A stretch of 6,767 nt of DNA from Streptomyces sp. NRRL F-6676 (lineage in GTDB: Bacteria > Actinomycetota > Actinomycetes > Streptomycetales > Streptomycetaceae). Position 1 is the first letter of the stretch. Each line of letters begins with the position of its first letter. This document shows, piece after piece, positions 1-5,591 of the stretch. Made by a program: the position numbers and the translations under genes. Where the stretch lies: positions 1 to 6,767 of the forward strand of contig NZ_JOHS01000098.1 in the NCBI RefSeq assembly GCF_000725625.1, given 5' to 3'. The notes under the pieces were generated by a model. It did not search any database. It was not told the origin of the DNA and worked only from the letters and a program-made list of their open reading frames with translations.

Positions 1-26
1 GCGTACGCCCCCCACCCGCCCGCCGC

Positions 27-33
27 AAGGAGG
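27..33 (+). promoter_or_regulatory. Ribosome binding site of mshA
   Basis: AAGGAGG lies 10 nt ahead of the GTG at 44. It is a near-perfect Shine-Dalgarno sequence and decides the start of mshA against the later in-frame ATG codons. The 26 bases before it are too short to show a promoter. Confidence 0.8.
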
Positions 34-43
34 AAGCGCCACC

Positions 44-1414
44 GTGAGCCAGTACATCAGCAGGCTCGGGCGTCGATCGGCAGCCACCCCCTCCCCGCGC
101 CTGCGCATGTCCCGCCGCCCCCGCCGCGTCGCCATGCTCTCCGTGCACACCTCCCCCCTGCACCAGCCCGGCACTGGCGACGCCGGCGGCATGAACGTCT
201 ACATCGTGGAGCTGGCCCAGCGCCTCGCCGACCTCAACATCCAGGTCGAGATCTTCACCCGTTCCACCACCGCCTCCGTGGCCCCCACCGTCGAACTCTG
301 CCCCGGTGTCCTCGTCCGGCACATCGACGCCGGCCCCTACGAGGGCCTCGCCAAGGAGGACCTCCCCGCCCAGCTCTGCGCCTTCACGCACGGCGTGATG
401 CAGGCGTGGGCCGGCCACCGCCCCGGCCACTACGACCTGGTCCACTCGCACTACTGGCTCTCCGGCCACGTCGGCTGGCTCGCCGCCCAGCGCTGGGGCG
501 TCCCCCTCGTGCACGCCATGCACACCATGGCCAAGGTCAAGAACGCCAGCCTCGCCGCCGGGGACACCCCCGAGCCCGCCGCCCGCGTCATCGGCGAGAC
601 CCAGGTCGTACGCGCCGCCGACCGCCTCATCGCCAACACCGACGAGGAGGCCGGCGAACTCGTCCGCCACTACGACGCCGACCCCGCACGGGTCGCCGTC
701 GTCCACCCCGGGGTCAACCTGGAACGGTTCCGCCCCGCGGACGGCCGCGCCGCCGCCCGGGCCCGGCTCGGCCTGCCCCAGGACGCGCTCGTGCCCCTCT
801 TCGCGGGACGCATCCAGCCCCTCAAGGCCCCCGACATACTCCTGCGCGCGGTCGCCGTCCTCCTCGACCAGCGCCCCGAGCTGCGCTCCCGCATCGTCGT
901 CCCCATAGTGGGCGGCCCCAGCGGCAGCGGCCTGGCGAAGCCCGAGGGTTTGCAGAAACTCGCCGCCCGGCTCGGCATCGCCGACGTCGTACGGTTCCGG
1001 CCGCCCGTCGGGCAGGAGCAGCTGGCCGACTGGTTCCGGGCCGCCTCCGTCCTGGTGATGCCCTCCTACAGCGAGTCGTTCGGACTCGTCGCCATAGAGG
1101 CGCAGGCGGCCGGCACGCCGGTGCTCGCCGCCGCCGTCGGGGGGCTGCCCGTCGCCGTGCGGGACCGATGTACGGGCTTCCTGGTCGACGGCCACGATCC
1201 CGCCGCCTACGCGCGCGTGCTGCGCGATTTCGCCGACACGCCGGCCCTGACCGACACCATGGGCGACGCCGCCGCCCGGCACGCCCGCTGCTTCGGCTGG
1301 GACGCGGCCGCCGCCGCCACCGCCGAGGTCTACACGGGGGCCGTCCACGACCACCGGCGCCGGATGCGTACGGCCGCCGCCGAGGCCCGTCGCGTACGCT
1401 CCCACCATGGCTGA
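44..1414 (+). CDS. mshA: D-inositol-3-phosphate glycosyltransferase MshA
   Basis: MshA transfers GlcNAc from UDP-GlcNAc to 1L-myo-inositol-1-phosphate, the first committed step of mycothiol synthesis, in the cytoplasm. The 456-aa product has the usual length for a GT4-family, GT-B fold enzyme. The N-terminal Rossmann half carries the family signature [11 protein letters not shown] (residues 43-53), which binds the acceptor and the nucleotide sugar. The C-terminal half starts near the VHPGVN motif (220-225) and holds FAGRIQPLK (253-261), whose R256 and K261 match the family's donor-phosphate ligands. The E-x7-E motif is [10 protein letters not shown]344 and E352. A basic leader of about 25 residues before RRVAMLSV is typical of streptomycete MshA. 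The GTG start at 44 is fixed by AAGGAGG at 27-33. The stop overlaps the next gene by 8 nt, so the two are probably co-transcribed. No key residue looks lost. Function is inferred from strong family resemblance. Confidence 0.95.
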   Translation: MSQYISRLGRRSAATPSPRLRMSRRPRRVAMLSVHTSPLHQPGTGDAGGMNVYIVELAQRLADLNIQVEIFTRSTTASVAPTVELCPGVLVRHIDAGPYEGLAKEDLPAQLCAFTHGVMQAWAGHRPGHYDLVHSHYWLSGHVGWLAAQRWGVPLVHAMHTMAKVKNASLAAGDTPEPAARVIGETQVVRAADRLIANTDEEAGELVRHYDADPARVAVVHPGVNLERFRPADGRAAARARLGLPQDALVPLFAGRIQPLKAPDILLRAVAVLLDQRPELRSRIVVPIVGGPSGSGLAKPEGLQKLAARLGIADVVRFRPPVGQEQLADWFRAASVLVMPSYSESFGLVAIEAQAAGTPVLAAAVGGLPVAVRDRCTGFLVDGHDPAAYARVLRDFADTPALTDTMGDAAARHARCFGWDAAAAATAEVYTGAVHDHRRRMRTAAAEARRVRSHHG

Positions 1415-1922
1415 GGCGGAGCGGGTGACACGTGCGGGCGAGGCCGTCGAGGCCGCCCTCAAGGACGCCGAACTGGAGTGGGAGAGCCCCGAGCCCGGCG
1501 CGTACGTCGTCAAGCTCCCCGGCACCCGGAAGCTGTCGACCACCCTCTCCCTGCGCCTCGGCCGGCACGCGCTCTCCCTGAACGCGTTCGTCGTCCGTCA
1601 CCCCGACGAGAACGAGGCCGGCGTCCACCGCTGGCTCCTGGAGCGCAATCTGCGGCTGTACGGGGTCGCGTACGCCGTCGACCGCCTGGGGGACATCTAT
1701 CTGGCGGGCAAGGTGCCGCTGGCCGCCGTCACCCCCGACGAGCTCGACCGCCTCCTCGGCTCCGTCCTGGAGGCGGCCGACGGCGATTTCAACACCCTTC
1801 TGGAGCTCGGTTTCGCCTCCGCGATCCGCAAGGAGTACGCGTGGCGGGTCTCGCGCGGGGAGTCCACGCGCAACCTGGAGGCGTTCACCCGCCTCACCCG
1901 GGACGCGGACGACGGCGTCTGA
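1407..1922 (+). CDS. YbjN-domain protein coupled to mshA
   Basis: A 171-aa soluble protein that I recognise as the actinobacterial YbjN-type family (a fold related to type III secretion chaperones; exact role unknown). Visible marks are an acidic N-terminal helix, a central stretch [17 protein letters not shown] (about residues 37-53), HRWLLERN (72-79) and an acidic C-terminus. There is no signal peptide or membrane segment. The ATG at 1407 lies inside the last codons of mshA (8-nt overlap) and has no clear Shine-Dalgarno, so translation is probably coupled to mshA. A protein of this family sits right after mshA in other actinobacteria, including Mycobacterium tuberculosis (Rv0486-Rv0487). 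This suggests a link to mycothiol or redox physiology, but it is only context. The gene ends 9 nt before the stop of the convergent AraC gene. Confidence 0.85.
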   Translation: MAEAERVTRAGEAVEAALKDAELEWESPEPGAYVVKLPGTRKLSTTLSLRLGRHALSLNAFVVRHPDENEAGVHRWLLERNLRLYGVAYAVDRLGDIYLAGKVPLAAVTPDELDRLLGSVLEAADGDFNTLLELGFASAIRKEYAWRVSRGESTRNLEAFTRLTRDADDGV

Positions 1923-1931
1923 GAGCCGTTT

Positions 1932-2810
1932 TCAGCCCGTAGGACCGGCTTTGGCACCGAGGCGCGCGTACCGCCCCGGCGTGACCCCCACGAGCCGCCG
2001 GAAGTGCCGGGTCAGATGGGCCTGGTCGTAGAACCCGGCGGCGACCGCCGTGTCGGCCGGCCGCATCCCCCGCAGCAGCAGCCGCCGGGCCCGCTCGACC
2101 CGGCGCGACATCAGGTACTGGTGCGGCGCGATCCCGAAGCTGCGGCCGAACGCCCGTACGAGGTGGGCAGGGTGCGCGTGCACCAGCCGCGCCGCCTCCT
2201 CCAGCCCGACGCCCTCCACGAGCCGCGCGTCGAGCAGTTCGCGCAGTTGGTGGGCGACGCCGCGGTCCGGGGGCGGCACCTCGGGGCGCCGCCGGGGCCG
2301 CAGATGCCCGTACAGCCGTTCGGTGACGAGGGTCAGCCGGCTCTCCGCCTCGAACTCGTCGCCGGGCCGGGTCAGCGCGGTGTGCAGCTGTCCGATCCGG
2401 CCGCGCAGCAGCGGATCGCGCAGGTCGGGGCCGTCGACGGCCGCTCCCACCAAGCCCTCGTCGAGCACCGAGAGGTCGAGGTAGAGCACCCGTTTGCGGA
2501 AGCCGCGCTCGGTCACCGGTGCCCCGTTGTGCGGGACGTACGGCGGCAGCAGCGAGACCGTGTCGTGCGGGGTGCCGTGCTCGTGCCGGTCGAGGTCGTA
2601 CCGTACGGCGCCGTCGTCCACGATCAACAGCGTCCAGGCGTCGTGGACGTGCATCGGGTAGGCGTACTCGGTGTAGTGGGCGTGGAAGACCTCCACGACG
2701 CCCGGTACGCGGGGGCGCCAGGCCGAGACCTCGCGGATCTTGCGACCTTCGCGAACCTCGCGAACCTCGCGGGCCTCGCGGGCTTCGCGAACCTCGCGTT
2801 GAGCGGCCAT
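1932..2810 (-). CDS. AraC-family transcriptional regulator with N-terminal repeat tail
   Basis: A 292-aa DNA-binding regulator. Residues about 40-120 form the cupin-type ligand-binding domain, with HVHDAW (54-59) and LPPYVPHNG (88-96) as characteristic turns. Residues about 195-285 form the AraC/XylS DNA-binding domain with two helix-turn-helix units; the second, from about 252, reads ADTAVAAGFYDQAHLTRHFRR and is followed by VTPGRY, the classic family end. Residues 5-28 are eight three-residue units of R-E-V/A type, coded by a 9-bp tandem repeat; relatives usually start close to SAWRP (29-33), so this tail looks like an expansion. I chose the ATG at 2810; a TTG five codons upstream is less likely, and neither has a good Shine-Dalgarno. 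The gene diverges from the DUF2000 gene across 49 bp, so it probably controls that gene and itself. The ligand is unknown. Confidence 0.9.
   Translation of the reverse strand: MAAQREVREAREAREVREVREGRKIREVSAWRPRVPGVVEVFHAHYTEYAYPMHVHDAWTLLIVDDGAVRYDLDRHEHGTPHDTVSLLPPYVPHNGAPVTERGFRKRVLYLDLSVLDEGLVGAAVDGPDLRDPLLRGRIGQLHTALTRPGDEFEAESRLTLVTERLYGHLRPRRRPEVPPPDRGVAHQLRELLDARLVEGVGLEEAARLVHAHPAHLVRAFGRSFGIAPHQYLMSRRVERARRLLLRGMRPADTAVAAGFYDQAHLTRHFRRLVGVTPGRYARLGAKAGPTG
2727..2798. repeat. Eight 9-bp tandem repeats inside the AraC gene
   Basis: On the plus strand the units read like AACCTCGCG, with variants GACCTCGCG, GATCTTGCG, ACCTTCGCG, GGCCTCGCG and GGCTTCGCG. The eight units cover 72 bp without a gap. 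The period of nine keeps the AraC frame open and gives the repeated R-E-V/A tripeptide. Four units share AACCTCGCG or differ from it by one base. Confidence 0.9.
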
Positions 2811-2859
2811 GCAAAAAACGTACAAGAACGGACCGCCCGCGCACCGGCAGTCTCACTCC
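2811..2859. promoter_or_regulatory. Divergent promoter gap between AraC and DUF2000 genes
   Basis: Only 49 bp separate the two divergent start codons. The left side, next to the AraC start, is A-rich (GCAAAAAACGTACAAGAACG), unusual in this G+C-rich region; the right side is C-rich. The gap is too short for two fully independent promoters, so overlapping promoters or leaderless transcripts and joint control are likely. I see no clear consensus -10/-35 pair, so this rests on geometry. Confidence 0.45.
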
Positions 2860-3357
2860 ATGAGCACCGAGAACACCGGAATCGCCCCTGTCGCCTCCGT
2901 CGCCCCTGTCGCCCCCGCCACCTCCGCCGTCTCCGGCGCCCCCACGCCCCGCTTCGACACGAAGATCGCCGTCCTGCTCCGTGACGACCTGGAGACGTGG
3001 CAGCGCCTGAACGTGACCGCGTTCCTGGTCAGCGGCCTGGGGACGCAGGTGCCCGAGGTGATCGGGGAGCCGTACGGGGACGCGGACGGGGTGGCGTACC
3101 TGCCGATGTTCCGTCAGCCGGTGCTGATCTTCGAGGGCACGAAGGAGACCCTGAAAGCGGCCCACACTCGCGCCCTGTCCCGCGCGCTGCCCCGGGCCCT
3201 GTTCACCCGCGACCTGTTCGCCACGGGCAACGACCACGACAACCGGGCGGCGGTGCGGGCTGTGCCGACCACGGACCTGGACCTCGTCGGCCTCGCGGTG
3301 TACGGCCCCCGCAACGCGGTCGACAAGACCTTCAAGGGCGCCCGTATGCACCCGTGA
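2860..3357 (+). CDS. DUF2000-family protein
   Basis: A 165-aa cytoplasmic protein that I recognise as DUF2000, a family of unknown function with a fold resembling peptidyl-tRNA hydrolase 2. The conserved part begins at RFDTKIAVLLRDDLETWQRLN (31-51). It continues through AFLVSG (54-59), a central VAYLPMFRQPVLIFEG stretch (78-93), a helix rich in Arg and Ala (100-118), GNDHDN (123-128) and DLDLVGLAVYGPRNAVDK (139-156). Residues 5-30 are a Pro/Ala/Val-rich tail from short DNA repeats. The ATG at 2860 gives the tail; no strong Shine-Dalgarno is visible, and a GTG or ATG closer to the core is not present in frame before residue 31. The gene diverges from the AraC regulator, which is the best clue to its control. 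The substrate is unknown. Two hairpins follow the stop. Confidence 0.88.
   Translation: MSTENTGIAPVASVAPVAPATSAVSGAPTPRFDTKIAVLLRDDLETWQRLNVTAFLVSGLGTQVPEVIGEPYGDADGVAYLPMFRQPVLIFEGTKETLKAAHTRALSRALPRALFTRDLFATGNDHDNRAAVRAVPTTDLDLVGLAVYGPRNAVDKTFKGARMHP
2883..2913. repeat. 18-bp direct repeat in the DUF2000 N-terminal tail
   Basis: CGCCCCTGTCGCC occurs at 2883-2895 and again at 2901-2913, an 18-bp period. It encodes the repeated APVA in the Pro/Ala/Val-rich tail. Confidence 0.75.
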
Positions 3358-3382
3358 GCGCGGGTCTGCCGGACCCGCTCAC
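3354..3382 (+). terminator. Hairpin overlapping the DUF2000 stop codon
   Basis: GTGAGC-GC-GGGTC pairs with GACCCGCTCAC across a short loop, giving an 11-bp stem with a two-base bulge. It begins at the stop codon. There is no T-run, as is common for Streptomyces terminators. Confidence 0.55.
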
Positions 3383-3392
3383 GGTGATCGAC

Positions 3393-3416
3393 CCGTTACC
3401 CACTTTCGGGTGACGG
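3393..3416 (+). terminator. Second hairpin after the DUF2000 gene
   Basis: CCGTTACCC pairs with GGGTGACGG (one G-T pair) around the loop ACTTTC. With the hairpin at 3354-3382 it makes a tandem pair that should stop transcription before the lamin-tail gene. Confidence 0.55.
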
Positions 3417-3717
3417 TACGAAGTCGGGCCGGGGTGGCGCGCCCCGGCGCACGGCCCCGGCCGGCCCAGGTTTCCGGCACCGAAACGGTCGTCGTGGCGT
3501 CAACCAGGCGCCGTCACCTCATAAATGGACGTTGCAGGCGAGCGTCACGGAAATGTGGACAAGGTGTAACACGCGATCCATGTCGGGTTCACACGGCGGA
3601 CTTCGGGAGCAGTGTGGGGACGCGCGGCCGACCGGCCGCACCAGCACAGCGCATCGTTCCCGCCGCCCCTGCTTCGGGCCGCCGGCGGAACGTGCCCGCA
3701 CCATGCAGGGGGAACCT
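3417..3717 (+). promoter_or_regulatory. Long leader/promoter region of the lamin-tail gene
   Basis: About 300 bp without a supported gene. It holds a G+C hairpin at 3428-3448 (GCCGGGG / CCCCGGC) and a perfect 6-bp stem with a four-base loop at 3624-3639 (GCGGCC-GACC-GGCCGC). Between them lies a relatively A/T-rich patch near 3518-3580 (CATAAATGGAC, then AATGTGGACAAGGTGTAAC), the most likely place for a promoter. No clear consensus hexamer pair is visible. An in-frame ATG at 3532 would extend the downstream protein, but the added residues do not look like coding sequence. Confidence 0.35.
3707..3713 (+). promoter_or_regulatory. Ribosome binding site of the lamin-tail gene
   Basis: AGGGGGA lies 4 nt ahead of the GTG at 3718. 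It favours that start over the ATG at 3703, which overlaps this motif. Confidence 0.5.
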
Positions 3718-4224
3718 GTGTCCGATTCCGCTCCCGCTCCCGTCCGCACCTCCGCTCGCGTTCCCGCCTCCTTCTCCTCCCGCCGTCTGGCGGCCGCCGT
3801 GCTCGCGGCGGGCGCCCTGATCGGCGCGGCGGCGCTGCCGGCGTCCGCTGCGGACCACGCGCGCCCGCAGCGCCAGCAGGTGCAGATCACCCACGTCAGG
3901 TTCGACGCCCCGGGCCGCGACGACCGCGACAACCGCACCCTCAACAAGGAGTGGGTGGAGATCACCAACCGCGGCCGTCACGGGATGAACCTGAACGGCT
4001 GGACGCTGTCCGACGAGAGCGGCCACACCTACACCTTCCACCACTACCGCCTGGACGGCCGGTCCACGGTGCGCGTCCACACCGGAAGGGGCCATGACAC
4101 CCGGCGTGACGTCTACCAGGACCGCCGCCGCGAGGTCTGGGACAAGCGCGACACGGCGACCCTGCGCAACGACCGCGGCCACCGGGTCGACAGCGTCTCC
4201 TGGGGCCGCGGCCGCCACCACTGA
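3718..4224 (+). CDS. Secreted lamin-tail-domain protein
   Basis: A 168-aa exported protein. Residues 1-21 are polar with basic Arg residues; SRRLAAAVLAAGALIGAAAL (21-40) is a hydrophobic signal core, and PASAA (41-45) fits an A-x-A cleavage site, so the mature protein starts near residue 45. SRR before the core slightly resembles a twin-arginine signal, but the Sec route fits as well. The mature part is a bacterial lamin-tail (LTD) Ig-like domain: VQITHVRFDAPG (55-66), NKEWVEITNRG (76-86), MNLNGWTLSDESGHTYTF (90-107), and RDTATLRNDRGHRVDSVSW (144-162). These fit the family pattern of EWVEI, a buried GW and a final D-S-W strand. The family is found alone or fused to extracellular nucleases; here it is alone, so a binding or surface role is only a guess. 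The mature protein is rich in Arg, Asp and His. The GTG at 3718 is chosen from its ribosome binding site. Confidence 0.85.
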   Translation: MSDSAPAPVRTSARVPASFSSRRLAAAVLAAGALIGAAALPASAADHARPQRQQVQITHVRFDAPGRDDRDNRTLNKEWVEITNRGRHGMNLNGWTLSDESGHTYTFHHYRLDGRSTVRVHTGRGHDTRRDVYQDRRREVWDKRDTATLRNDRGHRVDSVSWGRGRHH

Positions 4225-4242
4225 CGCGACGAGGGCCGGGCT

Positions 4243-4301
4243 CCGGCACGCATTCCGGCACGTATTCCGGCACGCATTCCGGCACGTATTCCGGCACGCA
4301 T
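4243..4301. repeat. Five 12-bp tandem repeats in the 3' flank of the lamin-tail gene
   Basis: The unit is CCGGCACGCATT, alternating with CCGGCACGTATT, so there is also a 24-bp higher period. Four complete units run from 4243 to 4290 and a fifth, nearly complete one follows. The array starts 18 bp after the stop codon and ends next to the terminator hairpin. All six frames give repeated peptides, but none has other coding signs. Confidence 0.92.
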
Positions 4302-4303
4302 GA

Positions 4304-4346
4304 GGAAGCTCCCCGTCCGCGGTGACGCCGCCGACGGGGAGCTTCC
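4304..4346 (+). terminator. Strong terminator hairpin after the lamin-tail gene
   Basis: GGAAGCTCCCCGTC (4304-4317) and GACGGGGAGCTTCC (4333-4346) form a perfect 14-bp stem. The 15-base loop can pair further (GCGG with CCGC). There is no T-run. By shape it works in both directions, so it may also stop readthrough from the minus-strand gene at 4421. Confidence 0.8.
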
Positions 4347-4420
4347 GTGTGAGGGAAAGTCCTCGCGCGAGGAATCGCCACTCCCTGCCCCACACCGTTC
4401 GCACCGACGACCGGGGGCGG

Positions 4421-4636
4421 CTAGGGCCGGTGGTCGCCACGCAACGTCGGCAGACTGTTGTGCACGGCGACTGACCCGTAGGCAGACCGGTCACTCTGCG
4501 CCTGCACCCGCCGAGCCTGTTCGACAAGCAGCCCATCGACGTTCTCGGTAACCCTGCGCCCCCGCCGCAACAACGTGACCGACAGAAAAGCCACGAACAC
4601 CACCATCAACCCGAACAACACACCAAGCTCAACCAC
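4421..4636 (-). CDS. Small one-helix membrane protein
   Basis: A 71-aa hypothetical protein. Residues 2-23 (from VELGVLFGL to SVTLL) form one membrane helix, followed by the positive cluster RRGRR (24-28) that should keep the C-terminus in the cytoplasm. The rest is a polar tail with a predicted helix around ENVDGLLVEQARRVQAQSDR (31-50) and the end SLPTLRGDHRP. The GTG start at 4636 has a G-rich stretch (GACGGGGGT) four bases upstream as a plausible ribosome binding site; an internal ATG would cut the helix. The composition (acyl-length hydrophobic run, then RR and a helical tail) is that of a real small membrane protein rather than a shadow frame, and no better frame covers these bases. I do not recognise a function. 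The gene stands alone, opposite in direction to its left neighbour. Confidence 0.6.
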   Translation of the reverse strand: MVELGVLFGLMVVFVAFLSVTLLRRGRRVTENVDGLLVEQARRVQAQSDRSAYGSVAVHNSLPTLRGDHRP

Positions 4637-5077
4637 GGGACCCCCGTCCTACGCACCCTCTTCCCTCACTCCCTACCCAACGATCACCCCGAAGAGCCCC
4701 AACACAACGGAGCCCCCCACCAGGCATGAACAGGCAGGAGGCGTCACGGTGCCAACGAACACTGGGCCCAAGAAAGCGCGAGGCGGGGTGACGAACACCA
4801 GCTTGGGGAGCTGCGGGCATTTGCGGCTGGCTTGGGGGTTGACCCGGGCGAGCGTCCGCGATCTGGCCTTAGTGAGCCCGGTTGCTTTCACCGTGCTTCC
4901 CTGCTGTTCCCCGCTCGATCTGGTGCGGTCGTGGTGCGCGCCACGGCCGCCGGTCGTTGCACGGCCTCGGAGGACTGCTGCCTGAAGAAGACGGTTGCTG
5001 TGGTTGCAGTACTCCACTGCTGTACAGGTCGCCGGCATGGCCCGGCGCTCCACATCGTGTCGCCTACTCTCTGGGCC
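4637..5077. other. Gene-poor spacer
   Basis: About 440 bp of lower G+C than the left half of the window. The only candidate gene is the weak plus-strand frame at 4749. Minus-strand frames here lack ribosome binding sites and domain resemblance. No clear terminator, tRNA or long repeat is seen. Confidence 0.5.
4749..4985 (+). CDS. Possible small hypothetical protein (weak)
   Basis: A 78-aa frame starting with GTG at 4749, preceded by a perfect AGGAGG at 4736-4741 with 7-nt spacing. That ribosome binding site is the main support. The product is basic at first (PTNTGPKKARGG) and then has a short hydrophobic, cysteine-bearing part (ALVSPVAFTVLPCC), with a Pro/Arg-rich end. It contains a TTA leucine codon at 4869-4871, which is rare in Streptomyces and depends on the bldA tRNA. 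Codon use is poor and I recognise no family. It may be a chance frame behind a chance AGGAGG. Confidence 0.22.
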   Translation: MPTNTGPKKARGGVTNTSLGSCGHLRLAWGLTRASVRDLALVSPVAFTVLPCCSPLDLVRSWCAPRPPVVARPRRTAA

Positions 5078-5569
5078 ATGGGTGACTCGGAGTCCTTTCG
5101 CGCAGCGGTCAGCGCGCGTGCGGCGGCCATGCTGGACAGCGGTACTTCGCCGTACGACCCGGCGTTGGAGATCTTGGGTCTTGCAAGTGGCGGGGCGCCG
5201 GTGGACAACGGTGACGAAGCCCTCTACTTGCTCGCACTCATCTGGGGCGAGCTGACCGATTGGGTCGAGCTTCGGCCTGAGGAAACGGATCAAGCCGAGA
5301 CGCATATGGTCATTGCTGCCCGTGAGTGGCTGACCGTCGAGGGCGACCGAGAGGCAGAGGCCCAGTACCTCGACCGTTGGCTTCACGACATCCTCGGGTA
5401 CGAGCGTCCGGCTCCCCCCACAGACGCAGTGAACGATCTTGAAGACCGTCGTCGTGGCAACCCGACCGTGGGGTCAAATCCCACCGCCTCCGCGCGCCGA
5501 GCAGTGAGAACGGCCCCTGACCAGGTCAATCGGTCCGGGGCCGTCGTGCTGCGCGCTGCCCGTGGATGA
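5078..5569 (+). CDS. Hypothetical protein with 3' end running into a tRNA fragment
   Basis: A 163-aa frame. Residues 1-111 look like a genuine small helical, acidic, cytoplasmic protein: ESFRAAVSARAAAMLDSG (5-22), EALYLLALIWGELTDWVE (47-64), and AQYLDRWLHDILGYER (95-110), rich in Trp, Asp and Glu. I do not recognise a named family; its size and composition resemble small accessory proteins of actinomycete islands. From about residue 118 onward the frame reads through a tRNA-Ser 3' segment (5433-5492) and the terminator after it (5510-5544), giving an Arg-rich tail unrelated to the rest. The ancestral stop was therefore probably lost by recombination or drift. The ATG at 5078 is chosen because similarity to protein-like sequence begins there; no clear Shine-Dalgarno is visible. 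An upstream in-frame start at 4832 adds residues without coding character. Confidence 0.6.
   Translation: MGDSESFRAAVSARAAAMLDSGTSPYDPALEILGLASGGAPVDNGDEALYLLALIWGELTDWVELRPEETDQAETHMVIAAREWLTVEGDREAEAQYLDRWLHDILGYERPAPPTDAVNDLEDRRRGNPTVGSNPTASARRAVRTAPDQVNRSGAVVLRAARG
5433..5492 (+). tRNA. 3' fragment of a tRNA-Ser (UGA), likely attachment-site scar
   Basis: The stretch folds as the last 60 bases of a class II tRNA. The anticodon arm is ACGAT-CTTGAAG-ACCGT with anticodon TGA and one A-C mismatch. The long variable arm is GTCG...CGAC, with inner GG/CC. The T arm is GTGGG-GTCAAAT-CCCAC, and the acceptor end is CGCCTCC plus G. The T loop starts with G instead of the invariant T. The 5' acceptor strand (expected GGAGGCG) and the D arm are absent upstream, so it cannot make a tRNA. 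Such 3' pieces are the usual leftover of integration by tyrosine integrases into tRNA genes. Confidence 0.7.
5510..5544 (+). terminator. Terminator hairpin behind the tRNA-Ser fragment
   Basis: ACGGCCCCTGACC (5510-5522) pairs with GGTCCGGGGCCGT (5532-5544), 12 of 13 positions, around a 9-base loop. Its place 17 nt behind the acceptor end is that of a tRNA gene terminator, so it probably came with the tRNA segment. It lies inside the extended frame of the hypothetical gene. Confidence 0.75.
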
Positions 5570-5591
5570 CCGTCGGTCCCCGGTGCTTCCC

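Noticed and set aside
406..1428. Long plus-strand frame of 340 codons inside mshA
   Set aside because: It is very rich in Arg and Pro, as expected for an out-of-frame reading of G+C-rich DNA, and mshA in the other frame has strong family motifs.
1923..1961. Terminator between the convergent YbjN and AraC genes
   Set aside because: Only a 5-bp stem (AGCCG / CGGCT) with a long loop can be drawn, too weak to report.
1894..3351. 485-codon minus-strand frame and the 326-codon plus-strand frame at 2004-2984
   Set aside because: Both are shadows of the AraC and DUF2000 genes. Their products are low-complexity Arg/Pro/Gly sequences without domains. The plus-strand repeat peptide (LATFANLANLAG) merely mirrors the 9-bp repeat.
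3532..3717. Earlier start (ATG 3532 or ATG 3703) for the lamin-tail protein
   Set aside because: The added residues have no coding character, would bury the signal peptide far from the N-terminus (3532), or would overlap the ribosome binding site (3703).
4243..4301. CRISPR-like array
   Set aside because: The 12-bp units follow each other directly with no spacers, and no cas gene is nearby.
3589..4536. 315-codon minus-strand frame over the lamin-tail gene
   Set aside because: It lies opposite a gene with a clear signal peptide and LTD pattern, and it crosses the terminator hairpin and the tandem repeat.
4673..4747. 24-aa hydrophobic minus-strand peptide (MTPPACSCLVGG...)
   Set aside because: The reading is membrane-like, but there is no ribosome binding site in front of the GTG and no independent support, so I do not call it.
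5433..5492. Intact tRNA-Ser gene
   Set aside because: The 5' acceptor strand and the D arm are missing upstream, and two conserved positions are altered; only a fragment is supported.
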